Shown here: piece after piece, positions 26,253-33,495 of the stretch
How the letters are laid out: each line of letters starts with the position of its first letter
Numbering within the stretch: position 1 is the first letter of the stretch
Assembly: GCF_009362845.1 (NCBI RefSeq)
Contig: NZ_WHNW01000005.1
Location: 1 to 64,000 of the forward strand
From: Ostreibacterium oceani
GTDB taxonomy: Bacteria > Pseudomonadota > Gammaproteobacteria > Cardiobacteriales > Ostreibacteriaceae
Direction of reading: 5' to 3'
Length of the DNA: 64,000 nt
The notes under the pieces: model-generated
What the model was told of the DNA's origin: nothing
Database searches by the model: none
What the model saw: the letters and a program-made list of their open reading frames with translations, nothing else
Program-made: the position numbers and the translations under genes

Positions 26253-27362
26253 ATGCAGACACCTTTTCCACAGAGACCCGTAGTACAGACAGATTTAGCA
26301 CAGACAGATTTAGCGAATACGCCTTTGTCGGCATTGGCGCGTAGCCAATCTTTGGTTGCAAATTACTTAACGCATGCGGTCTATCTGGCGTTAAAAGACA
26401 AAGTTACGCCGTCTGGTAGTACGTTGCAACAAGCCATTCAAAGCAATGTCGATAATCCTGATAGTGCGATCGGTTTTTATGCGATGGATGCGGCGAGTTA
26501 CCAAATCTTTGCGCCATTATTAAACCCGATTATCAAGGCTTATCATGGCAATATACCAGATAGGCAATCTGGTTTAATTATGCCGTTGGATGACGCAAAA
26601 AAAAGCGCTTGGCGTTTTGAAGCAGGGGCTGAATCATTGATTGTCTCAACCCGAATTCGAACAGCAAGAAACTTGGCAGATTTTGCGTTTGGTGGGATGT
26701 TAATGCCCAAAGACCGCCAAGCCGTGCAAAGCCAGATCGTGGATGCACTCGCGACGTTACCAGCTGCGCTACAAGGTCAATATGAAACGATTCAAGCGAT
26801 GGATGAGCAAAGGCAGTCGGCGCTGATTGCTTCCCACTATCTGTTTAAACAAGGCGACCGCTTTTTGGCTTCGGCGGGGCTTAATAATGATTGGCCAAAT
26901 AATCGCGGTATTTTTTTGGCAGCGGATAAGCGGTTTTTGGTTTGGGTGAACGAGGAAGATCATCTGCGTATTATTTCGATGCAAAAAGGGCACGATATTA
27001 GTAGTGTTTACGAACGCTTGGTGATGGCTTTTGATTGCCTTCAACAGCATTTAAACTTTGCCGAAGACCCACGGCTGGGTGTGTTGGCAAGCTGTCCGAC
27101 CAATATTGGCACAGGCATTCGAGCCAGTGTTCATATTCGGCTGCCGCATTTGGCGCAACAAGGCGAGCGACTCAAAGCGCTAGCTAACCGCTATCATTTG
27201 CAAGTGCGCGGACAAGCTGGCGAGCACAGCGATAATGCAGGCAACCCCATCGTTGATTTATCCAATCGGCGGCGTTTGGGGCTGTCAGCATTGGATTGTA
27301 TTAATGATTTGGTGCTAGGGGTTAATGCGATTATCCGCGAGGAGAAACGCTTGTCGCGTTGA
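26253..27362 (+). CDS. Arginine kinase (phosphagen kinase)
   Basis: 369 residues. ATP:guanido phosphotransferase that should make phospho-L-arginine as an energy buffer. The N-terminal domain has GSTLQQAIQSNVDNPDSAIG and FAPLLNPIIKAYHG. The catalytic domain has STRIRTARNL, NEEDHLRIISMQKG (about 230-243, catalytic Glu), CPTNIGTGIRASVH (about 287-300, active-site Cys) and QVRGQAGEH (second catalytic Glu). The whole reads like an animal arginine kinase of about 357 residues. It differs in lacking the second Arg of the usual RGTRGEH loop (Ala here). Bacterial members are rare and are usually explained by horizontal transfer. The ATG at 26253 is a weak start. Monocistronic. Confidence 0.93.
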   Translation: MQTPFPQRPVVQTDLAQTDLANTPLSALARSQSLVANYLTHAVYLALKDKVTPSGSTLQQAIQSNVDNPDSAIGFYAMDAASYQIFAPLLNPIIKAYHGNIPDRQSGLIMPLDDAKKSAWRFEAGAESLIVSTRIRTARNLADFAFGGMLMPKDRQAVQSQIVDALATLPAALQGQYETIQAMDEQRQSALIASHYLFKQGDRFLASAGLNNDWPNNRGIFLAADKRFLVWVNEEDHLRIISMQKGHDISSVYERLVMAFDCLQQHLNFAEDPRLGVLASCPTNIGTGIRASVHIRLPHLAQQGERLKALANRYHLQVRGQAGEHSDNAGNPIVDLSNRRRLGLSALDCINDLVLGVNAIIREEKRLSR

Positions 27363-27444
27363 GCAATCTGGCGCAATCTATCTGACTCAATCTCTAACGC
27401 CTTTAATTTTTAAGTGGTGACGGTGTTAGGATGGGTTGTCGGTG

Positions 27445-28410
27445 TTAGGGCAGCTGGTGGTTTAGCCCCGTGTCTAGGTAGATTTGCCGCATTTGTTTTG
27501 TCAGTGCGCCAGGTTTACCATCGCCGATGATGGTCTCATCGATTTGAATCACAGGGATGACTAGCATGGTCGCCGAGGTAACAAATGCTTCATCAGCGGA
27601 TTTAGCTTCATCTAAACTAAAGTCACGTTCTTCTAGTGTGAGTCCGTGGGTGGTCGCCATTGTCAGAATCGCGCGGCGTGTAATGCCGTTGAGTATTTGT
27701 GCGTTAGGGGCCTTGGTGATGAGGCGGTTGCCTTTGATGATAAAGGCATTGTTGGCGCTACCTTCGGTGACCAAACCGGCTTCAATAAACCAGGCATCAT
27801 CAAAGCCATTATCAACGGCAGCCTGTTTAGCTAGCACCGCGCCTAATAACCCCGTGCTTTTGATGTTGCGTTTTGCCCAACGAATTTCAGGAAAAGCCAT
27901 CACGCGAATGCCCAAATCGGCTAATGGGTTTTCCAGCAGATTTTTCGGCTGCGGAATAATGACTACATTAGGCTGAATGGTCTTTGATGGTAAAAAGTCG
28001 CGGTCAGCATCTTGGCCGCGCGTTACCTGTAGATAAATCGCCCCATGAACGAGTTGGTTTTTTTCAATAATGGCCCGCTGAATAGCCATTAATTCGTCTT
28101 GGGGCATTGGCATGGGGATGCCGACTTCGTTTAAAGAATAGGCCAGCCTCGTTAAGTGCCCTTGGCTGTCGATGAGGGCTTTATGTAGTACCAGGTTGAC
28201 TTCATAAACACTATCGGCGAATAAAAAACCGCGATCAAAAATCGAGATGTTGGCATTGGATTCGCTAACAAATTGACCATTGACGTAGCAGATGCGCTCA
28301 GCGGCATTGCTAGTTGTGCCGTTAGCCTTATCGTTAGCGGTATCGTTAGCGGTATAGTTGGGGATATCGTTGACGGTATCGTTAAGGGTGTCATTTCTAC
28401 TATTAGCCAT
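27445..28410 (-). CDS. D-amino-acid aminotransferase (class IV PLP enzyme) with a repetitive N-terminal extension
   Basis: 321 residues. The core from about residue 40 (ERICYVNGQFV) is a fold-type IV PLP transaminase like D-alanine aminotransferase, which makes D-Glu or D-Ala for the cell wall. It has SIFDRGFLFADSVYE, the PLP Lys in RNIKSTGLLGAVLAK (about 185-199) and GLVTEGSANNAFI. Branched-chain aminotransferase or aminodeoxychorismate lyase are less likely. The first 38 residues are Asn/Asp/Thr-rich and encoded by six 12-bp repeats. They do not match the family. Its start overlaps the end of the TRAP permease dctM by 8 bases, so it is the last gene of that operon. Confidence 0.87.
   Translation of the reverse strand: MANSRNDTLNDTVNDIPNYTANDTANDKANGTTSNAAERICYVNGQFVSESNANISIFDRGFLFADSVYEVNLVLHKALIDSQGHLTRLAYSLNEVGIPMPMPQDELMAIQRAIIEKNQLVHGAIYLQVTRGQDADRDFLPSKTIQPNVVIIPQPKNLLENPLADLGIRVMAFPEIRWAKRNIKSTGLLGAVLAKQAAVDNGFDDAWFIEAGLVTEGSANNAFIIKGNRLITKAPNAQILNGITRRAILTMATTHGLTLEERDFSLDEAKSADEAFVTSATMLVIPVIQIDETIIGDGKPGALTKQMRQIYLDTGLNHQLP
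28321..28392 (-). repeat. Six 12-bp tandem units coding the aminotransferase N-terminal extension
   Basis: Units such as GTTAGCGGTATC (plus-strand view) repeat at an exact 12-bp period from 28321 to 28392, coding NDT- and NDTAN-like tetrapeptides on the minus strand. The frame is kept because 12 is divisible by three. Confidence 0.85.
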
Positions 28411-29785
28411 AAATAATACCGGGTAGCCAAGTTGCTAAGGCAGGGAATAGCGCCAAAATTAATAGCATGAAAACTTGAATGATGATAAAAGGTATAACGC
28501 CTCTATAAATAGCGGTGGTTTTAATCTCAGGCGGCGCAACGCCTCGTAAATAAAATAAAGCAAACCCAAATGGCGGTGTTAGAAAGCTGGTTTGTAAATT
28601 AATCGCCATCATGACGCCCAGCCAAATGGGGTCAAATCCTAGCATCAATAAAATCGGGCCAACAATCGGGACAACCACAAAGACAATCTCGATAAAATCT
28701 AAAATAAATCCCAGTAAAAACATAATCAGCATCACAACCAATAGCGCACCCCATTTGCCCCCAGGCAGGCTATGTAGCCAGCTTTCGACTAATTTATCAC
28801 CACCTAAGCCGACAAAAATGAGCGAAAAAATAGTCGCACCGATTAAGATGAAATAAACCATTGCAGTCACCTCGGCAGTCGAGCGCACAATGGCGGTGAG
28901 ATTTTTGCGGGTGAATTCACGCTTGAGTATGGCCATCAAGATCGCACCAATCGCACCGACTGAGGCAGCCTCTGTTGGTGTGGCGAAACCTGTGAGGATA
29001 GAGCCTAAAACCGCAATAATGAGAATGAGTGGGAAACAAACGGCAATAATAACGCGTTTCAGAAATTGATTAGCTCGTGCATCGGCGATTTCCTGTGCAG
29101 GGATTGGCGGCGCACTGTCTGGTTTTAAGAATGCAGTGACTAGAATATAGGCAATATAAAGTAGTGGCAATACCAACCCAGGTAACATCGCCCCCGCAAA
29201 TAAATCGCCGACAGACACGGTATCAGGAGACCAGTTGCCCATCGCAAGTTGGGCTTTTTGGTAGGCGTTAGAGATGACGTCGCCTAATAAGATCAGCACA
29301 ATCGACGGTGGAATGACCTGTCCTAAAGTGCCTGAGGCACATATTGTTCCTGTGGCTAGCGCTGGGCTGTACTGGTAGCGTAGCATCGTGGGTAATGTCA
29401 ATAAACCCATCGCGACAACCGTCGCACCAACGATGCCTGTTGATGCAGCTAGAATGGTCCCTACAATGACCACCGAAATGGCCAATCCACCGCGCAGACG
29501 ACCAAAAAGCATGCCCATCGTGATGAGCAAATCCTCGGCGATTTTTGATTTCTCAAGTACGACGCCCATAAAAACAAACAGCGGCACAGCGACAAGAATA
29601 GGGTTGTTCATAATGCCAAAAATCCGAGAGGGTATTGCATGCAAGATGCTTACATCAAACGCACCAAACAAGTGTGCTGCGCCAGCAAATAGCAGCGAAA
29701 CCCCCGCAAGGGTAATGGCAACTGGATACCCCATCATTAGGAATAAACAGATGACAACAAACATGATAATGGCTAAATATTCCAT
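28403..29785 (-). CDS. TRAP transporter large permease (DctM family)
   Basis: 460 residues and about 12 membrane segments. It is the ion-coupled large subunit of a tripartite ATP-independent periplasmic transporter. Family features: MEYLAIIMFVVICLFLMMGY start, IPSRIFGIMNNPILVAVPLFVF, GIVGATVVAMGLL, GTICASGTLGQVIPPSIVLIL (near 152-172) and LQTSFLTPPFGFALFYLRG near 395. The substrate is set by a periplasmic binding protein, which is not encoded nearby. Its start overlaps the stop of the small permease gene by one base, and its end overlaps the aminotransferase. An amino or keto acid is an inference from that coupling only. Confidence 0.93.
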   Translation of the reverse strand: MEYLAIIMFVVICLFLMMGYPVAITLAGVSLLFAGAAHLFGAFDVSILHAIPSRIFGIMNNPILVAVPLFVFMGVVLEKSKIAEDLLITMGMLFGRLRGGLAISVVIVGTILAASTGIVGATVVAMGLLTLPTMLRYQYSPALATGTICASGTLGQVIPPSIVLILLGDVISNAYQKAQLAMGNWSPDTVSVGDLFAGAMLPGLVLPLLYIAYILVTAFLKPDSAPPIPAQEIADARANQFLKRVIIAVCFPLILIIAVLGSILTGFATPTEAASVGAIGAILMAILKREFTRKNLTAIVRSTAEVTAMVYFILIGATIFSLIFVGLGGDKLVESWLHSLPGGKWGALLVVMLIMFLLGFILDFIEIVFVVVPIVGPILLMLGFDPIWLGVMMAINLQTSFLTPPFGFALFYLRGVAPPEIKTTAIYRGVIPFIIIQVFMLLILALFPALATWLPGIIYG

Positions 29786-30324
29786 TAATTGGTCTCCTTG
29801 GCCGCTGGGCTAGTGTGTGTGTCGATATTGGGGCTGGGTTGTCCTGTTTTGATTTGTTTTATTTTATGAAAGACAAGCGAAATGCCCTGTAGAATCAGCA
29901 AAACGGCGACGACAATAATGAGTGATTTGACCAGATAAAGCGCGGGCAGGCCACCGACCTCGCCTGATGATTCTTTTAGGCGCCACGAGGAAGCGACATA
30001 TTGCCATGAATAATAGATAATAAAGGCGCAAAACGGCAACAATAACGCGAGTGTGCCAAATAAATCAACGATACCTTTTTGGGTGTTGTTTAGCCGTGTG
30101 TAAAGGACATCAACACGAACATGTTTATCTGCATAGAGCAAAAGCGGCGCGCTTAGTAAGAAAACCAGTGCATTCATAATTAAAACTGCTTCGTTTAATT
30201 GGATTGAGTAAGCGTTTAGAAAATACCGCGAAATCACATTGTAAAATGTGGCAAGTACCATGAAAAAAGTTAACCAAGCAACCCCATAGCCTATCCACTT
30301 GCTCAATTGATCAATTATCTTCAT
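29785..30324 (-). CDS. TRAP transporter small permease (DctQ family)
   Basis: 179 residues with four membrane segments (about 12-35, 45-65, 85-107 and 125-150). DctQ subunits pair with DctM. It has VISRYFLNAYSIQLNEAVLI near 29-48 and HVRVDVLYTRLN near 68-79, the usual family pattern, and a polar Thr/Pro tail. First gene of the leftward operon with dctM and the aminotransferase. There is no DctP-type binding protein gene upstream. The ATG at 30324 is preceded by a weak AGG-like site. Confidence 0.9.
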   Translation of the reverse strand: MKIIDQLSKWIGYGVAWLTFFMVLATFYNVISRYFLNAYSIQLNEAVLIMNALVFLLSAPLLLYADKHVRVDVLYTRLNNTQKGIVDLFGTLALLLPFCAFIIYYSWQYVASSWRLKESSGEVGGLPALYLVKSLIIVVAVLLILQGISLVFHKIKQIKTGQPSPNIDTHTSPAAKETN

Positions 30325-30420
30325 GTCAGGTTTATCCTCTCAGTTGTCAGATACGAGCGCCTAGCGTCTTGTTACCGCTAGCCTTGTCACCGCTGATTTA
30401 GATTATAACAACAAACACAA

Positions 30421-30777
30421 TTATAACAATAAAATCGTTATCCAGGTAATAACCGCCATGATAAGGGTCACTGAAACAGCGGCAGAGCCAGCGTCTTTGG
30501 CTTTGCCAAAATCGGGATGCTGTTCGTCAAAGCGATCTACGACGGATTCTATGGCAGAATTAAATAGCTCAGCAAGCAAAATTAATCCAAGGCTAGTGAC
30601 GAGTAGCAGCCACTCTATTGCTGATGCTGCTATCACAAATGACAGTGGTAAAAGCACGGCGATTGCCGCGCATTCCTGACGAAAAGCGGCTTCGCCTTTA
30701 AAGGTATTGATAAACCCTTGTTTCGAGTAGCGGCATGCGTGAATTAAACGAGATAAACCTTGGCGTTTGGGTTTCAT
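30421..30777 (-). CDS. dgkA: Diacylglycerol kinase
   Basis: 118 residues, a three-helix inner-membrane kinase that turns diacylglycerol (from membrane-derived glycan synthesis) back into phosphatidate with ATP. Visible: GFINTFKGEAAFRQE (about 21-35, catalytic Glu region), LLAELFNSAIESVVDR (about 72-90, metal and substrate residues), KDAGSAAV near 92-99 and a C-terminal helix. It overlaps the stop of gpsA by one base, so the two are cotranscribed. Both act on phospholipid precursors. Confidence 0.95.
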   Translation of the reverse strand: MKPKRQGLSRLIHACRYSKQGFINTFKGEAAFRQECAAIAVLLPLSFVIAASAIEWLLLVTSLGLILLAELFNSAIESVVDRFDEQHPDFGKAKDAGSAAVSVTLIMAVITWITILLL

Positions 30778-31775
30778 TATTCGGTTTCTGGTTTCGGGTA
30801 ATGCGAAAGTAGGGCTTGTTTGGCGGCCTCAATAGACAGCGTACCACGAATTAATTGTTCGATTAGATTGGTGATTGGGGCGCGAACGTGGTGTCGATGG
30901 GCGTATTGTGTGGCTTCAATGGCGGTGTGGACACCTTCTACGGTTTGTCCGATTTCTGCACAGGCAGACTGTGTGTCGTAACCTTGCCCCAGTAATAGCC
31001 CAAATCGGCGATTACGAGATAAATCATCGGTGCAGGTCAGCAATAGATCGCCCAAACCTGATAAGCCCATCAGGGTCTCGTTGCGTGCACCCGAGGCGGC
31101 GCCTAAACGAGCAATCTCGTGTAAACCCCGGGTAATAATGGCTGCACGCGTGTTGGCGCCAAACCCCAAGCCATCAGAAATACCAGCAGCAATGGCGATG
31201 ACGTTTTTCAGTGAGCCACCAATTTGTGCGCCGATGACATCGTCTGTGGTGTATGTGCGCATCTGCTCATTGTGTAAAAAGTTGGCGAAATCATTGGCAA
31301 ACGCCAACGTGCTTCCCGCGACCGTTATTGCGGTCGGTAATCCAGCGGCGACTTCTTTAGCAAAGCTAGGGCCAGCAATAATAGCAAACGGTGTGTCAGG
31401 AAATTGCGTTGTAAAGGTGTGGCTTAGCAAGTCGTTTGTTTGTTTATCGAAGCCTTTGATAGCCCAACCAATTGCTTGGCGGCAAACATAAGGTTGTATG
31501 CGCGCTAACGTCTCTGCAAAAGCGTGGCTAGGTACAACCAATAGAATCATGTCACAATCATAAATAACCGCAATATCGTCAGTAGGATGGACGTTATCTG
31601 GTAAGGGAGTTGACGGCAAATGTTGGTTGTTGACTCGTGCTTGTTGTAGTGCTTTGATATGCGCGGCATTATGTCCCCATAAAAAGACCGTGCTGTGTTC
31701 GTCAGCGCGTGCACAGTTAAGTGCGAGTGCGGTGCCCCAACTGCCTGCGCCTAAAACAGCGATTTTTTGTGCCAT
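30777..31775 (-). CDS. gpsA: Glycerol-3-phosphate dehydrogenase [NAD(P)+]
   Basis: 332 residues. It reduces dihydroxyacetone phosphate to sn-glycerol 3-phosphate, the first step of phospholipid synthesis. N-terminal Rossmann motif AVLGAGSWGTALALNCA (about 5-21). Catalytic-domain motifs: AIKGFD near 107-112, IAGPSFAKEVAAGLPTA (about 131-147), GGSLKNVIAIAAGISDGLG (about 186-204) and ETLMGLSGLGDLLLTCT (about 234-250). The usual gammaproteobacterial neighbour secB lies just upstream on the same strand, 91 bases away. Confidence 0.97.
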   Translation of the reverse strand: MAQKIAVLGAGSWGTALALNCARADEHSTVFLWGHNAAHIKALQQARVNNQHLPSTPLPDNVHPTDDIAVIYDCDMILLVVPSHAFAETLARIQPYVCRQAIGWAIKGFDKQTNDLLSHTFTTQFPDTPFAIIAGPSFAKEVAAGLPTAITVAGSTLAFANDFANFLHNEQMRTYTTDDVIGAQIGGSLKNVIAIAAGISDGLGFGANTRAAIITRGLHEIARLGAASGARNETLMGLSGLGDLLLTCTDDLSRNRRFGLLLGQGYDTQSACAEIGQTVEGVHTAIEATQYAHRHHVRAPITNLIEQLIRGTLSIEAAKQALLSHYPKPETE

Positions 31776-31866
31776 GCTATTTAACTAGAAAATGGTTACT
31801 GTGCCGCGCATTGTTTTTATGCATACAATTCATACGAGTAATGTTGGTGGCTCAGGTTGGTTTAGC

Positions 31867-32376
31867 TTAGTGCGTGGTTGGTTTGTCGTCTGCCTGAGGC
31901 GTGCTTTCTGAGGCAGCAGTGTCAGAGGCGTCAGTTTTGTTTGCTTCAGCTTGCTGTTGCAGATGCTGTTGGTAAAGCGCGTTAAAATCTAACGGGTTTA
32001 GCAGCATGGCAGGGAAACCAGCTTTTTGTGATAAGGCGGAAATCGTTTCACGGGCGTATGGGAACAATATATTGGGGATAGCGGCGCCTAAAATATGACC
32101 GCGTTGTGCGCTGTCAAAACCTTTGACGGTGAAAAGGCCGGCTTGCATGACCTCGATGACATAAGCGACTTTGTCTTCGATTTTGGCGGTGACAGTGAGC
32201 GTTAGTGTCACTTCGTATAAGCCGTTTTCTTCGGAGACACACGTGGACTGGTTGCCAAGGTTGAGGTTGATCTCTGGCTGCCAATTTTGTTGGTGGATGG
32301 CGGGGGTGTTGGGTGATTCAGAAGAGATGTCTTTTGTGTATATTTTGTTGATTTCAAATGCTCTTTCTTCGGACAT
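31867..32376 (-). CDS. secB: Protein-export chaperone SecB
   Basis: 169 residues. SecB tetramers keep preproteins unfolded and hand them to SecA. The family core is present: FEINKIYTKDISSESPNTP (about 7-25), LTLTVTAKIEDKVAYVIEV, QAGLFTVKGF and LFPYARETISALSQKAGFP (about 110-128). The tail after residue 140 is a longer than usual Gln/Ala/Asp-rich stretch. It is transcribed towards gpsA. A perfect bidirectional terminator separates it from the FlgO-like gene. Confidence 0.97.
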   Translation of the reverse strand: MSEERAFEINKIYTKDISSESPNTPAIHQQNWQPEINLNLGNQSTCVSEENGLYEVTLTLTVTAKIEDKVAYVIEVMQAGLFTVKGFDSAQRGHILGAAIPNILFPYARETISALSQKAGFPAMLLNPLDFNALYQQHLQQQAEANKTDASDTAASESTPQADDKPTTH

Positions 32377-32462
32377 AGTGCGAGTTCCTTATGTGGTTAG
32401 TTAGGTCAATAAAATAGCGAGCTAAGATTGTAACAAATTCTCGTGCTAAAAGGGGAGTTGTA

Positions 32463-32498
32463 TGCAAAAAAGCCACAAAATATTGTGGCTTTTTTGCA
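32463..32498 (-). terminator. Bidirectional intrinsic terminator
   Basis: TGCAAAAAAGCCACAA (32463-32478) and TTGTGGCTTTTTTGCA (32483-32498) are exact reverse complements with an AATA loop and A/T runs on both sides. It ends the FlgO-like transcript, which lies upstream on the minus strand. Confidence 0.9.
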
Positions 32499-32550
32499 GG
32501 TTTCAATAGGCATTGCTGCTTTATTTGCTCATCGGTGAGCGAATTGCAGT

Positions 32551-33111
32551 CTATCGTGTTTTTTGTCGTGCCATTTTGCGTACATCAGGCCCCATGGGTA
32601 AATCGAAATCATAGCTCGCTAAAATACGATTATCTTCTGGACGGATTAACCGCGTGCTGACATAAACATGGTCACGACCAACGGCATAGGTACCCACAAG
32701 GACTGCGCCTGCAGCGTGTTCTTTGGATATTTTTTGAATGTCACGAGACAGCATGTACTCGCCGCTTTTTTCTCTGACTTTGACATCGTGCCGTGTTCTT
32801 AAATCAACAACAGGGAAGCCAAACTGGGCAAAGCGGTTGCCAATTTGCTCAGAGACCATCAGACCCAGTGCTGAGCTAGAGTTTAAGTCAGTAATGTCTG
32901 CCACGCTAGTAATTAAAATGGCTTTTAGGTCATTTTGCAAATAGGTGGCCTGTGACATAAGCCCTTCACCTGCTTTGTGAGAAGTGCCTATGATATCTGG
33001 ATCCTTAACATTGCTATAAGTTCCTTTGCTTGCATTTTCATTGAAAATATCAGGCGTTGTGCATCCAGCCATCATGGCGGCTGAAATGGCGATTAGTAGG
33101 TATTTTTTCAT
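32551..33111 (-). CDS. FlgO-like outer-membrane lipoprotein
   Basis: 186 residues from the ATG at 33111, which has GGGAG eight bases upstream. The frame is open five codons further but lacks a better site. MKKYLLIAISAAMMAGCTTPD is a lipoprotein signal with lipobox AGC, so it is lipid-anchored. The mature part matches the FlgO domain: ITSVADITDLNSSSALGLMV, GNRFAQFGFPVVDLRTR, EYMLSRDIQKISKEH, AGAVLVGTYA and VYVSTRLIRPEDNRILASYD. FlgO of Vibrio is needed for flagellar stability, but members occur without flagella, and no flagellar gene is in this window. Monocistronic. Confidence 0.85.
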   Translation of the reverse strand: MKKYLLIAISAAMMAGCTTPDIFNENASKGTYSNVKDPDIIGTSHKAGEGLMSQATYLQNDLKAILITSVADITDLNSSSALGLMVSEQIGNRFAQFGFPVVDLRTRHDVKVREKSGEYMLSRDIQKISKEHAAGAVLVGTYAVGRDHVYVSTRLIRPEDNRILASYDFDLPMGPDVRKMARQKTR

Positions 33112-33389
33112 CCTTTGTGCTCCCAAATGTAGAAATACACGGCTCCTATGCGAAACGATAGACGATGTATTCTTTGTTATTAAACCATAAAATTATTTAT
33201 TAATCTCGCATAAGATACCACAACTTAAAATGAAGCGAAACCCTCTTGATGGCTTTGAACGTGAAAAAATAAAATTTATTTCATCAAATTGTTGCAAATG
33301 GGTCAGACTAGGCTAACCCGTTGGTCTGTCGGTGATTCGCTGTTTTTAGGGCGAAAATAACTACAAATTGGGGTTGATTTGCATGGGGT
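33112..33389. other. Intergenic region between the FlgO-like gene and nrdJ
   Basis: No gene seen. It is divergent promoter space, AT-rich from 33175 to 33290. CAGAC (33305-33309) can pair with GTCTG (33325-33329) across GGCTAACCCGTT. I looked for a cobalamin riboswitch, expected before B12-related genes, and saw no B12-box. Confidence 0.5.
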
Positions 33390-33405
33390 GCACAATGTAT
33401 AGTGT
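33390..33405. promoter_or_regulatory. NrdR box upstream of nrdJ
   Basis: GCACAATGTATAGTGT matches the NrdR consensus ACACWATATATWGTGT at 14 of 16 positions. It lies 90 bases before the nrdJ start. NrdR represses ribonucleotide reductase genes when dATP is high. A second, weak match (11 of 16) is at 33446-33461. The usual close tandem spacing is not met. Confidence 0.65.
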
Positions 33406-33495
33406 ATCTCGTGTTTTTGCTTTGGCTGGTTAGTCGAGCAAATCAACACAAGATAATGCACCCTATTTTGATAACTAATTTAAAGGAGACCCGCG

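Noticed and set aside
33120-33490. Cobalamin riboswitch before nrdJ
   Set aside because: No B12-box or typical long fold could be seen in this interval. The NrdR box explains regulation better.
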